Positions 47,304 to 60,449 are shown, numbered from the stretch's first letter. The stretch: DNA of 64,000 nucleotides from Rhizophagus irregularis (GCF_026210795.1 NC_089451.1:124001-188000); one strand, 5' to 3'. Numbers and translations: made by a program. The notes: generated by a model from the sequence alone, not told the origin.

Positions 47304-48602
47304 TTAATAAATAAGTATATTTATTTAACTTCCATAAATATGTAAGTATTAATAATTGAAGAATTTAAATTTCTGATAATTTTTAAATCCAATAAAAAAG
47401 TAAATAAAAAAATAAACAAAAAAATTAATGTTTTATTTAATAAAATAATTTTTAAATAATAATTAAAAGATCTAATTTTCTGACATTATTTTTAAAATAA
47501 TTTATATTTAATAGTAAATTATAATAATTGATATATATAATATAATTATACTGTATATATTATATTAAAGTAAACTTCTAATAAATATGTGATACATTAA
47601 AATAATAAAATATAGTAAGGCGATACAAAGTGGTAAAAATGGTTTTCATATCCCAGCCGGGTTAGTTTTGTTAAGTCAAAAATTTTTTAAAAATTGAAAA
47701 AATTTTACATATAAAATTTTTGAAAAAAAAAATTAAAAGCCGGGTTGCTGGATTATTGATGAAATTTTTATATTATGAAAATCATAAAAGTAAGTTTGTA
47801 TGGCCTAATTATATTAATTATAAATTTATATATATTTTTTTTACAAAATTTTCATATAATATTTATAATTATATACTTTCATATATCAAATAAATTACAA
47901 AAATAATATAAATATTTTTTTATATAATGTCTGATTTTTATTGGATATCTAAATACAATAAAAAATTTTTTTTTTTGGTTAAATATACCAAATTGCTAAA
48001 AGTTAAATTGCATTAACTTGCCATTAAGTTGGATTGTTTTAAGATGTATTAAATAGTAAGAGTTTTATATCTTTAGGATTAACAAATAATAAAATATTAA
48101 CATTTTTTTGAAAAGTATTTTTTTGTATTCTTAAATATTTCCAAATGCTAATAACTTCCCATCTATTGATGATAGAAACCACTATTTAACAATTTAATAT
48201 ATCTTGATGAAACAAAGCTAACAAGTTATAATTATTTTTTTTATTTACTGGATTATGATAAATTAATGCAATTTATAATATTTACATTTATAATACTAAC
48301 CAAATTTACAAAAATGGACATAAATGTCCGTTTTTATAATTCTAGCCCAAATTTTGTTGGACGAAATTATTTTAATTCTGGCCAAGTTTGCAAACCGACA
48401 TTTATATCCATTTTTATAATTCCGGCCAAATTTTGATGGGCGAAATTATCTTAATTCTAGCCAAAATAATGTGTAACCTTAAAAAAATTTTTGCCTTTTT
48501 TATAGTTATAAGGTGATACAAAATGTACGTAATTCAATCCTTACTATGAGTTTATGAGTAAATATCCAGTCAAAAGTTATAAAATTGCCATTTGTAATTA
48601 AA
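47304..48602. other. AT-rich gene-free region
   Basis: Contains a two-copy tandem duplication of about 75 bp (48298-48445, CAAATTTACAAAAATGGACATA..). The motif AAGGCGATACAAAG (47616) recurs as AAGGTGATACAAAA (48508), hinting at repeat ends. No coding signal. Confidence 0.5.
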
Positions 48603-48885
48603 TGTTGGTAAGTTATTTGGACCAATTAGATCTCATGGGCTAATCTGACCCATGGGCAGTTTATAAGCTAGGATGTAGTGCACGCCCACTTAGCTTAGAA
48701 ACTATGTCGATCATTTGGCTGGGACACCTATATGGCTATATCCTTAACTTATACATCATGTATATGATATTAACATATGCACTGGCCGGAGTTAAGTTTA
48801 ATGCTATCAAGTATAAGTGCATAACTCCTAAACTCTGATAGAATGTATGTATGCATGGTAGTAAGAATCGATCCGAGACACAACA
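48603..48885. mobile_element. Possible solo LTR (283 bp)
   Basis: Starts TGTTG and ends CAACA, the inverted termini normal for Copia/Gypsy LTRs. It is markedly less AT-rich than its surroundings and contains TATA-like blocks. No convincing 5-bp target duplication (ATTAA / AATAC), so this stays tentative. Confidence 0.35.
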
Positions 48886-49025
48886 AATACAAAGAAGATT
48901 GGAATTCTGAATTTTCCAAACTAGTATGCATGTGTTGTGAGCGAGCAAAGACTTATTTTAACTCTTATTTTTATTTGATTACTTTTATGATCCATTTAAA
49001 TTAAAAATTTGAAACATAGCATACA

Positions 49026-49175
49026 ATGATCCAATGTTTTGCTTTGTCAGATTTTTACGATCCTCAAGCTTATTATTATTATTACGACAAGCAGATTGAG
49101 ATTTTCAGTGACGATTTATCATCATTATCTTCTATTGGATCTAATAATGGGTTTCAAGTAGATGATAAATTTTGA
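49026..49175 (+). other. Short open frame (49 codons), uncertain
   Basis: ATG at 49026 to TGA 49173-49175; the peptide (DFYDPQAYYYYYDKQIEIFS..) looks more protein-like than its AT-rich neighbourhood, and a TTTGTCAG just before suggests an acceptor site. Possibly the last exon of a lost gene. Confidence 0.25.
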
Positions 49176-49519
49176 ACTTATATAGAAAAAATGGTTAAAG
49201 GAAGCTTATGTTAATATAACCCTCGATATAACCATACAATCAATAAATAGTACTGGTACAATGAATACATTAAAAAAAATATATTTTTTGCAGTCTTTGT
49301 AGTAATAAAATTTTATTGGCATGTTGAATTTTTTTTAGCACAGTAAATGAAAGAATCACAGATGAGAAACTGGATAGTCAGGCAGCGATGGAGTCACTGC
49401 ACATTAACCTAATCTAGTTTAATGTAAAAAAAGAATAATAAAGAAAACCAATAATGCTATATAAATATCGAAAATTTATGATAAAGTTCACTGTAATTTT
49501 CCACAAAATTTATAGATTT

Positions 49520-52500
49520 TTATTTATCATCATTTGAGTCCTGCATCTTTTCCTCGTACGTTACTAATTTTGAATCTTTGGTTTCAAAACTAAACTTAAA
49601 TTTGCTTATTTCATGATTCTTATTTTCTAAAAGTTTAGACTTAACATTCTCTAGGATGTGTTTTGAATTTTCATTCATATCATCAACTTTTTTACCAACA
49701 AATTCTAAAAGTTTTCGAGATAAAATTGGTCTATGTGGATTATCTTTGTATTTAATTTCAATATCGTTAATCTTCGCATGTAATTTATCAACATCAACGC
49801 AATAAAATCTTGTAAAATATTATATTATAAGATATTGTTTTAAGATAAAAGATAAATGTAAAATAAACCAAATAAATAATAGAACTTACATGTGATCAGG
49901 AAACCAACTTTTCCACTGTCTTTGAAAAGGTAACAAACAACATTGCTCAATATCAGCAATTAACTATTTTAGAAAGTAAGAAAGAAAAATTAAAAGATGT
50001 TTTAACAAACTATGTTACATAGTATTTTATATATACAGTAAATATAAACATATTACCTCCGCTTTTTGAACTAAAAACCAAGACTTATCATTACTCTTTT
50101 GAATTTCGTTATTTAATAAACCGATAAACAAATTTAAAAGGTATATTACGGTAAAGAATGAAAAGGAAATCCATAAAACAACAAGTGTTGGATTATCACG
50201 AAATACCCATTGAGCCAGAGAACCAGTATCTCCTATATTTATTGTGGTAGATTTATCGCTTATTTTATATTTAAATTTATCAGATTTAAAAGGTTAGAAA
50301 AAATTATTTGAAATTACAAACCCGTCATTAATTTATATACTGCCAGAAAAGAAGTATCAAAATATTCATATAAATTGGTATTATCTGTTGGTATTTGAAT
50401 AAGTGTTGGATTTGTAGAAACTGTTTTTCCATCAGATGAAAGAGAATTGTAAGTGTTTGTTAAGCTCCAAGGTGAATTTTTATCATTATCATCAAAATTA
50501 GGAGTTGAAGGATTAAATTTGTTCACCGGTTGTAAAAGGGTAAAAAATGCATGCGTATACGCAAGAATAACAAACCACAAAATTAACAAGAAGGAAAAAA
50601 CACTTTTTGCAACATTAAGGATTATTGCAAAATAAACACCAAAATATTCAATTGCTCTGAAAAATAATAGAAATTTTACATCTAAAAATAAGTTTGAAAC
50701 GGCTGAAATCCAAACACGTGTAGAGCCATTTTTTAACCATAAAATGGAAGTTACAATTGGAAAAATATATGCACATAAGTCTAAATAATAAAAAATAATT
50801 ATTTAATTATTGTATATTATAAAAAAAAAAAATTTATATTTTGTAAATAAAAATCGATACTTTACCGAAAAAATTCCATGGATTTAATGTATATTTCTTT
50901 GGATGTCGTAAAAATATTTGAATTTCTAATATAAGTAATTGAAAAAATCCCAATACAACAGAAATGATAAAAAGAATCTTTTGATTGGCTGAAGAGATGA
51001 AACCAGTTGGTTTAGTTGATGCCAAGGTAAATGTTAAAAGGAAGATAGTATATAAAAGCCATATTCCATGATAATAATTTCTCCCAAATTTGAACCATTT
51101 AAAATTAATCAAAGCTTCTCCATTCCAATCCGAATATATATCAGGTATTTGCATATTTACAAAATCATTTTCATTTTCGGGTGGTATTTCTGGTATAGAG
51201 TTAACTAATTTTTCTTTTGAATCACGAAAAGACACAACACCATTCAAAGATGAACCATTGTTACCAATCAAGTTAAGCAATCGACTTAATTCATCATTAA
51301 CGATTTTGGTAATGGTATTCACATTACGTTTCGCCAACTCAATTTGCTCTTTTGAAGGATAAGATGCAAATTGCGGTAAAGGTACATATAAAGAATATTT
51401 TAATTTCAAAGAATTTTTGTCATAGCCAATAAAATATATATAATCTATTATAAAATTCCAAAAAAACAGATTTGATAAAAATTTTCCTAAGAAAAGAAAA
51501 ACATCTAAAAAAAAGTTTGATCTATGAAGATCGCGTTCAAAAGTATAACCAAAAAGATGAGGTGTGTTGATTATACCACGTTTAAAGGTAGGGTCGTCGT
51601 AAGGAGTACTAATTAAATTAGTATAAATAAGAAACTTATTTAAGTGATAAGGATAAGAATCTTGAAGTTCTGAAAGGGATTTTGTAATTATAACAAATAT
51701 GTTGATATGTTCTTGATCTGAACCTTCATTATAATATTTTATGCATTTTTCAATTATTCTATTAATAATTTCAGTTCCTTGAGCTTCAATTGCAGCCTGT
51801 AAAATTTCTGAAGCATGTAAGGTAAATGAAGAGATATCATCAAGATAGAATGAAATTGTTTTTTTGTAACATTCGATCAAATCAGGTTCTTTAGAATTAT
51901 TTTTATTTAAATACTCTAAAATACTTTTAAAATAACTTTTTGAGTATTCGACATCAGTATAGACACATAAGAAATCTATTTTATCAGTTTTAGTATTGAT
52001 GGTAAACCGATATATTCTAATAATTTTATCTTTATCATCTTTTTCAAATATAATTAAATCATCATTTGGTAGTATGAACGCATAAAACAGAAATTTGTGT
52101 AGAAATATATCCTCAATAAAAATGAGAAAGTGAGAACTTTTTGCAGTAATTTGAAGTTCCTTATTTACAATTTTAACTACCCATGATATCGATTTCTCAC
52201 TCTTGTTTTTTTTAATCATTTCAATCATTTCAACCGATTTATTCTCACTCTTGTTTTTTTTAATCATTTCAATCATTTCAACCGATTTTTTCTCTCTCAT
52301 GTTTTTTTCAATCATTTCAACCGAATTACCCTCATAAAGCTTAAAGGATTCATTCTCGTTTTCAATTTTCCATTTTCTAATCGTTTCCATATCATCGAAG
52401 AAATAAATATACTCATATAACTCGATCTTATTATAAAGCTCAAAGGATTCATTCTCTTTTATATTTTCTTTAATTTCTTTAATCCATTTTTTCATTCTAT

Positions 52501-53838
52501 TTATTCTATTTTTATTTAACATGAAACAAATGGGCGTGTCCTTGTATACTTGATTTAACAGATCATTTTTTTCATTTTCTGTTAACAGATCTTCAACTTG
52601 CACTTTATCATCGAAAACCTTAATTAGTTTTTCATCCATTATGAACTGTATTCCATCATTATAATTAAATTGGGTTTCAATTTTTTTTATACTTTGAGAT
52701 TTGTTTCTTGAGAAAGGATTTATTAAATGATAATTACTTTTATTATTATCCTTAATATATTCTTGAACGATTAAAAAATCAAATCCTTTAATTTCACAAA
52801 ATTCAATATTCATTATTTCAAATTCAAAGTGGTGAGAAAAGATAATATCAGTTTCTTTCGAAAACACTGATAAAGATTTACTTTGATACTTTATAATTAA
52901 TAATAAATCTTTACTTTCATTGACTTTAAATGATGATATTGTACTTGCACCATTAAATTGATATGATTTTTCTAAATTTCCATTTATTATATTCCATTGT
53001 TGAATAATACATCCATTTGTAAGAAAAAGGTTTCCTGTTGGAAGTAACATTTCCAATCCAAAGTCACCAGTATTTGGAATCACATAAGAATGTTTTAATT
53101 TTATGTTGTTATTATTGATAGCATATAAATGAATTTTCCCTTTAAAAACCTCATCACAATATATTGCCACATAATCCACGGCTACGGCTTCGGCTTCTAA
53201 AAAGTTCCCAAAGACGTAACTATTCTTTTTATATATTTTATTCATAAGAATTCGCTTTCCATCCACGTCATATATAACTATTATAAAAAAAAAGGTGAGA
53301 AAATTATTATTAGCATAAAAGAAGACAAAGTGTTCTATTGAAATAAGATTTTACTACTAACCTATACGATGATCATAAACTGTAGCGGGTCCAGCTTTTT
53401 TATGTTAAAAAACGTGAAAAAAGATCGTTAGCATAAACGAAGAAAGGTGTTCTATTAAAATTAAAAATTAATTTACTAACCTAAATTAGAGTTAAGCAGA
53501 CCATTAGATAGTTTTGATACTCCTTCAACGTTACGAAACGTAAAAATCAGTAATTTTTCATTGGATATATCATTCAACTGAAAAAATTCGTAATTATTAT
53601 TTAATGGTAATTCCTTAATGTTGACTGTATCCAACTTATTTGGTGAATTGTCTTTATGTTCATCATCAATATTAACTATATGTGACTGATCATCATAATT
53701 TGACGACTTATTTCCTAATTTCCAAATTTCAATAATTTGTCTTTTATAAGTTGCAATGTATTCCCTTTTTGGTGAAACCCGTACTTGTGTCCAATCATCT
53801 CTCGTCTTAGCTTCAACTTGAGGTTCGTTGTCTTCCAT
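49520..53838 (-). CDS. Large ion-transport-domain (TRP-like) channel with N-terminal propeller-like region
   Basis: Probable cation channel. Exons (minus) are 53838-53481, 53394-53362, 53277-50866, 50780-50322, 50232-50057, 49963-49890 and 49808-49520; phases agree and the protein is 1266 aa. The N-terminal ~550 residues are soluble and strand-rich with repeated W/Y-ending units (e.g. LFLTNGCIIQQWNIINGNLE, VSPKREYIATYKRQIIEIWK) suggesting a beta-propeller. A Lys/Glu-rich insert of three SVEMIE..KKNKSE repeats lies near 340-380. Hydrophobic segments follow at about 868-885, 898-920, 935-950 and 985-1020, a pore-loop region (FDTSFLAVYKLMTGDTGSLA, about 1075-1095) and a final helix (VVLWISFSFFTVIYLLNLFI, about 1105-1125). 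The cytosolic tail is charged. Ion selectivity cannot be told from sequence. The start is the first ATG, giving MEDNEPQVEAKTRDDW. Confidence 0.85.
52190..52325 (-). repeat. Coding tandem repeat within the channel gene
   Basis: Three tandem units (about 54-57 bp) containing TTTTTTTAATCATTTCAATC, encoding SVEMIEMIKKNKSE variants. In-frame slippage product; copy number may vary between strains. Confidence 0.8.
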
Positions 53839-55566
53839 TATAAATAAATTAAATATAACTTATTTATTGATCAAAGATGCGGTAAAGAGACTCATTTATA
53901 AAAAAAAAATTCTATACACTATTTTATCACATGTACGTTGTGATAACGTTATCAACATGCATTCGTACATTATCCCAAGAATTTTTTATCGATTATACCG
54001 TAAACCTAGATGAGATGTTAATTGTAACTGTTTAAAAAGGCAAGATTAAATTACGTGATCAAAAAACTATAAATAAATTTGGTAATTGATTGTAATCCTA
54101 ATAACCAAAAAGGAAAAATATAAATCGTAAATTGAGAAACAAAAAAAAGAATAATTCAATAAAAATGCGGCCATTAGCATTTAATTATTACACAAAAAAT
54201 TATTATGCCCGTTTGATATCATGACAAACAATATTAACACATTAAAGGGTTATCTTGAACATTGTGAACATTGAGAAATGATCATCAATTTAAAAAAGTA
54301 CTCATGTTGTAAGATGGCATCACAAAAGAATTTGAATGCAGAACTCCTTTTATTCGAAGATTCTTATGAAAGAAGTAGAATTGTCAAAGAATATTTATTA
54401 CCGACTTAATACTAGGATTTGTAAACTATTCAATGTTTTATTCTTCATTAATTTTTTGTAAAATCGTAGCATTGAGATTAAAAATTTATTAAAAAGTATC
54501 ATACTTTTGCAAGTCAGTTTATTATGGATACAGTAATATTACTAATACAAAGAACAATTATCGGTTAATAAAGTTAGTCAAACAATGTAGACATTATGAG
54601 GAAAGATAATGCGGTGTACAGGTTAAATATAGTTATATTACATATGAAAGAATTTATTCATAATATAAATCATTTGATATATTTATTAAAGTAAGATTGT
54701 TTTATAGCTAAAATTAATGGGGACTTGGCTCGTTAATTCTATTAATCTAATAAAACTTTCCAAAAAAACGTAATTTAGTTGGTATTAATCTGAAATGTTA
54801 ATTTTAAAATTATCTAATATGATTTTTATACAACACATATTTTTCGGAAGTTCATAATTAGATTAATTAGATCCAATGAAAACATTCTTTTCTTCATCGC
54901 TATCGCTTTTTCCATAATGGTGTAGTTAGCCGAAAAACGGAGCCGAATTCCTGATTGCCACGTTGCGGCCAATTATTTTTCGGTTAACTACACCATTATA
55001 CATTTTCCCGATCCTCTATACTTATTAATGTCATCAATTATGGCAAGCCGAGTTGGACAAAAAGATCAGTGCCGGGCAGATCTTTTGTCAGACAAATGAT
55101 CTGACAAAGATCAGCAGAAATCGTCAGCCCAGTTCTGACAACATTGCTGACACAATGTCAACAATGTCAACTTAAATCTAATATGATTTTCTTTTCGTTT
55201 CTAACTTCCCAAATATAGTTAAATCATAATTTTAACATGAATTTTTTATCAAGAAAAAAAATTTCGCGAATTTATATTTTCTTTAAAGGTAAATTCCTTA
55301 ATATATTTCATTAAATAAAAGAGTAAGTAATTTCAATTTTAAACATGATTTTTTTTTAAAAAGAAAAAAGATTTTCACATACAAGTTTAAAACTTTATAA
55401 TTCTTTATCATTTTTCTTAAATAAAGGTAAAAATTTTTGATATATTTTATTAAATTAATGTGAAATTATACATTTTATAAATAAAATTTAACTTGGTTTT
55501 ATTATTAATAGATTTTTTCATTATGTGCAACTATGAAAATTCAAAACTTGGAAATGTTGTTTTTTA
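53839..55566. other. Intergenic region upstream of the channel gene
   Basis: AT-rich; includes the 86-bp MITE at 54914-54999 and a GC-richer block at 55040-55165 with repeated GATCAG / CTGACA motifs of unknown origin. No gene. Confidence 0.45.
54914..54999. mobile_element. 86-bp MITE
   Basis: 24-bp inverted ends with one mismatch (ATAATGGTGTAGTTAGCCGA.. at 54914-54937; complement at 54976-54999, ending ACTACACCATTAT). GC-rich centre of 38 bp. Confidence 0.75.
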
Positions 55567-56270
55567 GAAGGTGGTGAAAGATGTGGGTATCAGTGTTATA
55601 GAGCATATTCACAAGATAATTTCATTTGTGATGTTTGCTTCCACAATAATGGATTTCATGAGAGAGGAAGTGCATCTGCTATACCTACATATGCTATACC
55701 TACATCTACATCTACTGTATCTGCACCTGCTGCTGCACAAAATTCATTGTTAAATCAAGTATTAACAGGCCAAGCATTAGAGGAATAATCTATTGCTAAC
55801 AAGTTAAGTCAAACATTTACTCGTAGAAATTTATCAAATTCTTCTGTTAGATCATCAAGAAGAAATAATCAAGGATCACTTAGAAATTTTGATCCTGTTT
55901 TAAGGAGCAGCCTACTATAATATGCATGTTGGTAGAAATAAGAGGAGAAAAGAATCAGCTAGGGAATCTTTGGTACAAGTTATTCTTTTGCCTGATATTG
56001 GTCGTGAATTATAATCACCTACAGTATGATAACATAAGACAAGTAAGTTACTATTTAATTTATAATTTAAAATTTATTTTAATAAATTATGGACTTTAAT
56101 TTAATTTGTCTTTTATTAGATATATACAAAAAAAATGAATGATGCTGGATATATTAAAGATATCTTATTTAAAGAATCTGATGAAATAGTTCCAAAAATT
56201 GAAGAAGTTTTTCCAGTATTAATAGGAAAACAATGGACATTAAGGATCCACATATTCTCTATTTCTTTTT
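55567..56270 (+). pseudogene. Fragments of an unknown Cys-rich family protein
   Basis: Unrecognised. A first block (about 55567-55785) encodes GGERCGYQCYRAYSQDNFIC followed by DVCFHNNGFHERGS, a cluster of Cys and His that may bind zinc, then a Ser/Thr/Ala-rich tail and a TAA at 55786. After the stop, the same frame continues (SIANKLSQTFTRRNLSNSS). A later block (about 55930-56015, GRNKRRKESARESLVQVILL) and a third (about 56120-56250, MNDAGYIKDILFKESDEIVP, IEEVFPVLIGKQWTL) follow after intron-like gaps. Stops and gaps suggest a decayed multi-exon gene of a lineage-specific family. Confidence 0.45.
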
Positions 56271-57190
56271 AAGAACATAAACTGATTAATAACAAATGAA
56301 TCTAAACGAGTTCTTTGAGGAGTGATTAATTTTTAGCATCAGAAAAAAGCCATTCTGATAGAACTGATGTAGCAGGTATAGAAAGGTATTTCATTACTAA
56401 CTTATGAAGCATTGGATATTGGTTCTTGTTTGTTAGTCATCATACAAAGGGGTCATATTCTTCAAGAGTAGGTAATTCTGATACATTAAGATAATATTGA
56501 AATTTATCTTTAATTGGAGCTGTAATTTTAGCATTCTTTTTTTCCAAAAATTCCCATTGCTGTTGTTAATTCATCAATATTCTTATCAAATATAACAGCA
56601 GATGAACTGGTATGTTTAAAGATTTCAAATTTTGTTTTTAATGGATTAATAATACTATTACACTTTTCTTGAGAATTAATAAAATCTAAACTTTAAAAAC
56701 AAATATCAAAAAATGATCCTTTTAAATATAATTCTTGAGGAAATTTCCATCTTAATATTAAATCTTCCAAAATTACATTTTGACAATTATTTACAGTCTC
56801 CAATAAAGCAAAATCATTTTCAAGTCTTTCTCTTAAGTTATTTAATTATACATGGATATGTAAACCTAATAGTTGAGTCTTTTACACCACTTAAAAAACA
56901 TGTTGCATTTTCAAAGGACTTAAAAGTTCTACTGCTTCTTTGATTATTTTCCATTCATAAGCTGTTGAAATATTCTCAACATTTATATCATTTAAATCAA
57001 AATCATTATTATCATTTATTTCTAAACATTGGTTAATTTGATTTTAAAATTATTCTTCTATATCAACATTTTTATTATTAGTATCTTCATTACTTTCTTC
57101 AGCTTCTATATGATTTAATTCATCATTTCTATTATCACCAAAATCAGTTTTCTTATTTTGTTCATCTAAATTATTTAAATTTAAATGTTA
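56258..57190 (-). pseudogene. hAT transposase relic (C-terminal part)
   Basis: On the minus strand, frames broken by several stops read first an acidic Asn-rich stretch and EWKIIKEAVELL, then LRERLENDFALLETVNNCQN and LRWKFPQELYLKGSFFD. Near 56400-56330 comes YFLSIPATSVLSEWLFSDAK, the dimerisation (hATC) hallmark of hAT transposases (normally ..IPATS..SERLFSDAG), followed by SLLKELV with LDSFVINQ in another frame. The N-terminal zinc finger and the catalytic region are not found. Dead copy. Confidence 0.75.
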
Positions 57191-57199
57191 TTTTGATTT

Positions 57200-58229
57200 A
57201 ATATTAGCTATAGTTGGATTTTAATAATAAAGATTTTTATTTTTGCTATCTATAAGTAATATAAATATGCAATTTAGCTATATTTAATATCCAAGAAAAT
57301 TATATAATTGAATAATGACAATAAATTAATTATTTAAATCTTATTTATATGATAAAATTATTGTTAAAATACATATCAATAAATTTGATTTATTAGGTAA
57401 ATTGGCATAATATTGCATTTTTACAGTTATACTAAATATTTAAACCACTCTAAATTTTTAATTTTATTTTATAATATTTAAGATAAAAAATCTATAAAAG
57501 TAAAAAAAAGAAGTTATGACAGAATTTTCTTTGAAAAAATGATTACCAAAAAAAAAAATAAATAAATAAAAATAATTATACATATATTTTATATTTTAAA
57601 TTAGATGCCTAAGTAATACATAAAAACTACTAATTAGAATTCTGCTTACTATTAAAATATGTTATTAATAGAAATTTCACTTTTATATGAAATCTTATTT
57701 TAGGATTTGCTTAAATTCTATTGATTAATTAATTAAAAAAAAAAAAATCATAATAATGTAACATAAAATTTCTTTTTATAATAGAATCTGCAAAGAATTT
57801 TATATATGGTTTTTATCTTAAACTTAAAGGTAACTTATCTTATAAGTAAGTAAAGTTTTAGCTAAATGGTTTAATTGAAAAATTATGGAAAAAAATTGGA
57901 AACTTTCTAATATCAATTCAACTGATGAAATTTATTTAACTACTTTTGTAATATTAGTAATATTAAAAGGTATAAAAGGATTAAATGTTAATATTTATAT
58001 ATTTAGATTTATAGTATAGACCTGTATAGACCTATGCAAGAGATCTAGCTAATCCTTATGAAAAGTTTTTATACTTAAAATATACTTAAAATTTTATTAA
58101 AATATACTTAAAATAAGTATCAATTTTAATTCACGACATACTTGTAATATACCTAAAATGTGCCTAAAATACTCTTAAAATATACTTTTAAATGTACTTG
58201 TTTTTTGTCCAAGTACTTAAATTATATTT
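57200..58229. other. AT-rich debris
   Basis: Apart from the family-B MITE, only AT-rich sequence. Near 58080-58200 a short motif ATACTTAAAATAT / ATACTTTTAAAT repeats and partly recurs inverted at 60225-60320, flanking the MULE derivative. Confidence 0.4.
57636..57859. mobile_element. MITE, family B, degenerate copy
   Basis: Same order of motifs as 29905-30129 (AGAATTCTGCTTACTATTAA at the left; TTATCTTATAAGTAAGTAAA at the right), diverged by point changes. Confidence 0.65.
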
Positions 58230-58288
58230 AAAAATAGGATTTTTTTTATCGCTATGGCGATATATCGCTAGTCCTCAAATGTCACGTG

Positions 58289-58532
58289 TAAGGTTGCTTG
58301 CCGAAACCTAGGGGTTTAGGCAAAATGGCATTTCGCCGAAAAGCGAAATTCTGCCAAAACTATATTAAAGTTATATTAAAAAACTGGCGAAACTTTGGAG
58401 AAAGGTGAAACTGCCGAAACTTATTATAAATGCCAAAACTGCCGAAACTCTGCCGAAACTATAATAAATCTATAGTAAAATTTTAACGAAACTAATCGTA
58501 GGATTTTGAAGAGGTTTAGACAAGCAACCTTA
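58289..58532. mobile_element. hAT-like MITE (244 bp)
   Basis: Ends TAAGGTTGCTTG and complement CAAGCAACCTTA, with perfect 8-bp duplication GTCACGTG (58281-58288, 58533-58540). The interior repeats GCCGAAACT several times. Confidence 0.88.
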
Positions 58533-58744
58533 GTCACGTGTTTAGACTATTATCATGTGATTAGTTTATCGTTATTTTTATTAAAGCAAAGCAATAACTA
58601 TACAAATTAATTATTAACAATTATTAACATATTACTATTATCTTTCTATTGATACATTCTTTCGATTAATACATTTTTTCTATTGATACATTATTTCTAT
58701 TCATGCATTCTAATTAATTATTCCCGACGTTAAATTTCTTGTTC

Positions 58745-59883
58745 CTAGTAGTTATAGAAATAAAATTTAATGTAATTTGCGTAAGAAACCATAACATTTA
58801 CATACGCTAATAATATAGTACCTTGCAATTTTTTTTTGATAGTGGTTAACCTTCCCACATTTTCTGCAATTTCGTTGGTTTCTTGACTTAGGTTTAGGAG
58901 CCTCAGTGGATGACTTGAACCTTTTAGTACCCAATGGTCGTCCTTTATCACTTCTTTTCTTCGGATTTCGCAATATTGGCATTAAAGGATCAACATTTTC
59001 TTTATCAATTATTTCATCCTCTGGATTAGTTTCATTAATTTCATTCAACTCTTCAAAATCTGATTCCCCATCTTCTGTGAATTCTTGTAACAGATTGATA
59101 AGCTATTCTGATTTAGAATTAGATCCTAAAGCTTTGTTTAACGCTTTTTTATACATTCCATGTAATTTTCCATAGATGAGTTTCTGTTCCATAATTGTTA
59201 GTCTATCTTCACAAAACTCATTATTGTATTGATTAAATAAACATAAAGTCATATTAGAATCGAAAAATCCATCATAATTATAAGTGATATTTTCCTGTAT
59301 AAATTTGTTAGCAACTAAAAACGGTTTTTGCATAGCTTTTTTAACATCTTTGTTGTCATCATATCATCAAGAAGAATGACAACAAACGGACAACCAATTT
59401 TTTTTGTAACAGTGTCTCTAGTAGAATTTGATTCATAGGTACGACTGTGAGAACATATATATGTGCGACGACGGATGATACTTTTTAAACGTACTACACG
59501 ATCCTTAATAATCCGAAAGCCCTGCTGCTTGGCCCACATGATAATAAAATTTTCACAAGCTTCCCATGATTCATACTTCCTTTCCGAATACAATAATGTA
59601 TGGTGATTCTCATTAGACAAGATCATTTCGTTACCTATATTATTGCAATTATCTAAAAAAAAAAAATAATTAATTAGTAAATTATAAAGTCCACATTACT
59701 AACACTAACCCACTATCCTAATCTAACCCTAATCCTAATCCAAACCCTAATCCAAACCCTAATCCAAACCCTAATCCAACATACCTTAACCCTAACCCTA
59801 ATCCTAACCCTAAGCCTATACGTACCATGTGTAAATTCTGAGGTTTGAGTGTTTTCGCTAGACTCTTCTTCCATATTTTCCAT
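58745..59883 (-). pseudogene. Internally deleted FAR1-type MULE transposase
   Basis: Exon 1 (59883-59826, MENMEEESSENTQTSEFTH) is joined by a GT..AG intron (59825-59652) to a FAR1-type DNA-binding region (SWEACENFIIMWAKQQGF, IIRRRTYICSHSRTYES, KKIGCPF) in the frame ending at 59315. The whole DDE and SWIM part is missing: the text jumps to the post-SWIM tail (KKAMQKPFLVANKFIQENI, KLIYGKLHGMYKKALNKAL), then an acidic linker and the zinc knuckle start CRKCGKVNHYQKK. A frame change near 59325, a stop near 59103 and an A-run slip that destroys the last Cys of the knuckle show it is dead. The tail parallels the transposase at 44525-46770, so both belong to one superfamily lineage. Confidence 0.82.
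59706..59818 (-). repeat. Interstitial telomere-like repeats (CCCTAA variants) inside an intron
   Basis: About 18 units of CCCTAA, CCTAAT and CCAAACCCTAAT on the plus strand (TTAGGG on the minus strand). Positioned wholly inside the transposase intron 59652-59825. Confidence 0.9.
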
Positions 59884-60001
59884 AAAGTAGTAAATAAAGT
59901 AGTTTACATTCGATATTAATGAAAAAAAAGGCAATATTAACGAAAAAATAGTGTTTTACGTTTAAATATTAATGAAAGTAATAGCTAAAATGAAAACATT
60001 T

Positions 60002-60002
<1 letters not shown>

Positions 60003-60033
<31 letters not shown>
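60003..60033. repeat. (GA)15 microsatellite
   Basis: Uninterrupted GA dinucleotide run. Confidence 0.98.
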
Positions 60034-60035
<2 letters not shown>

Positions 60036-60449
60036 GTGGAAAATACTGATCTACTTGATAATCAAAAGTTTATTAAAAGTATAATTCACGTGATTATAGT
60101 TTATTTTACATCATTACAATAAAATGATTATGCAAATCCATATCTATTACATAATTAAACTAATCAAATCACATGACAAATGGGGTATAGCGATAAATCG
60201 CATATGCGATAAATCATAATTTTCTTTAAAATATACTTAAACTAAAATTTAAGTACAATATAAATGTATTTTTTGCATGTTTAAAATATTCTTAAAATGT
60301 GCTTAAAATCTACTATTTGGCTTTGAAGATTCTTTTGTCCAAACTCTCATTCATCAGCATAAAGTAAAATTACCACATGTTTTCCAAAAAATTGGAATAA
60401 TTATTCTATTATAAAACAAATTTATAATTACTATTTAAAATGAAGAACA

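Larger units (their letters stand above)
58230..60222 (-). mobile_element. MULE deletion derivative (about 2 kb)
   Basis: Inverted ends of roughly 50 bp: ATCGCTATGGCGATATATCG.. CTCAAATGTCACGTG at 58245-58288, against ATCGCATATGCGATTTATCG.. CCCATTTGTCATGTG read in reverse from 60222. The left end is interrupted by a hAT-like MITE (58289-58532). Inside is a shortened MULE transposase gene on the minus strand. Target duplication not resolved. Confidence 0.7.

Noticed and set aside
56713-56943. 76-codon plus-strand frame
   Set aside because: It is the antisense of the hAT transposase relic.
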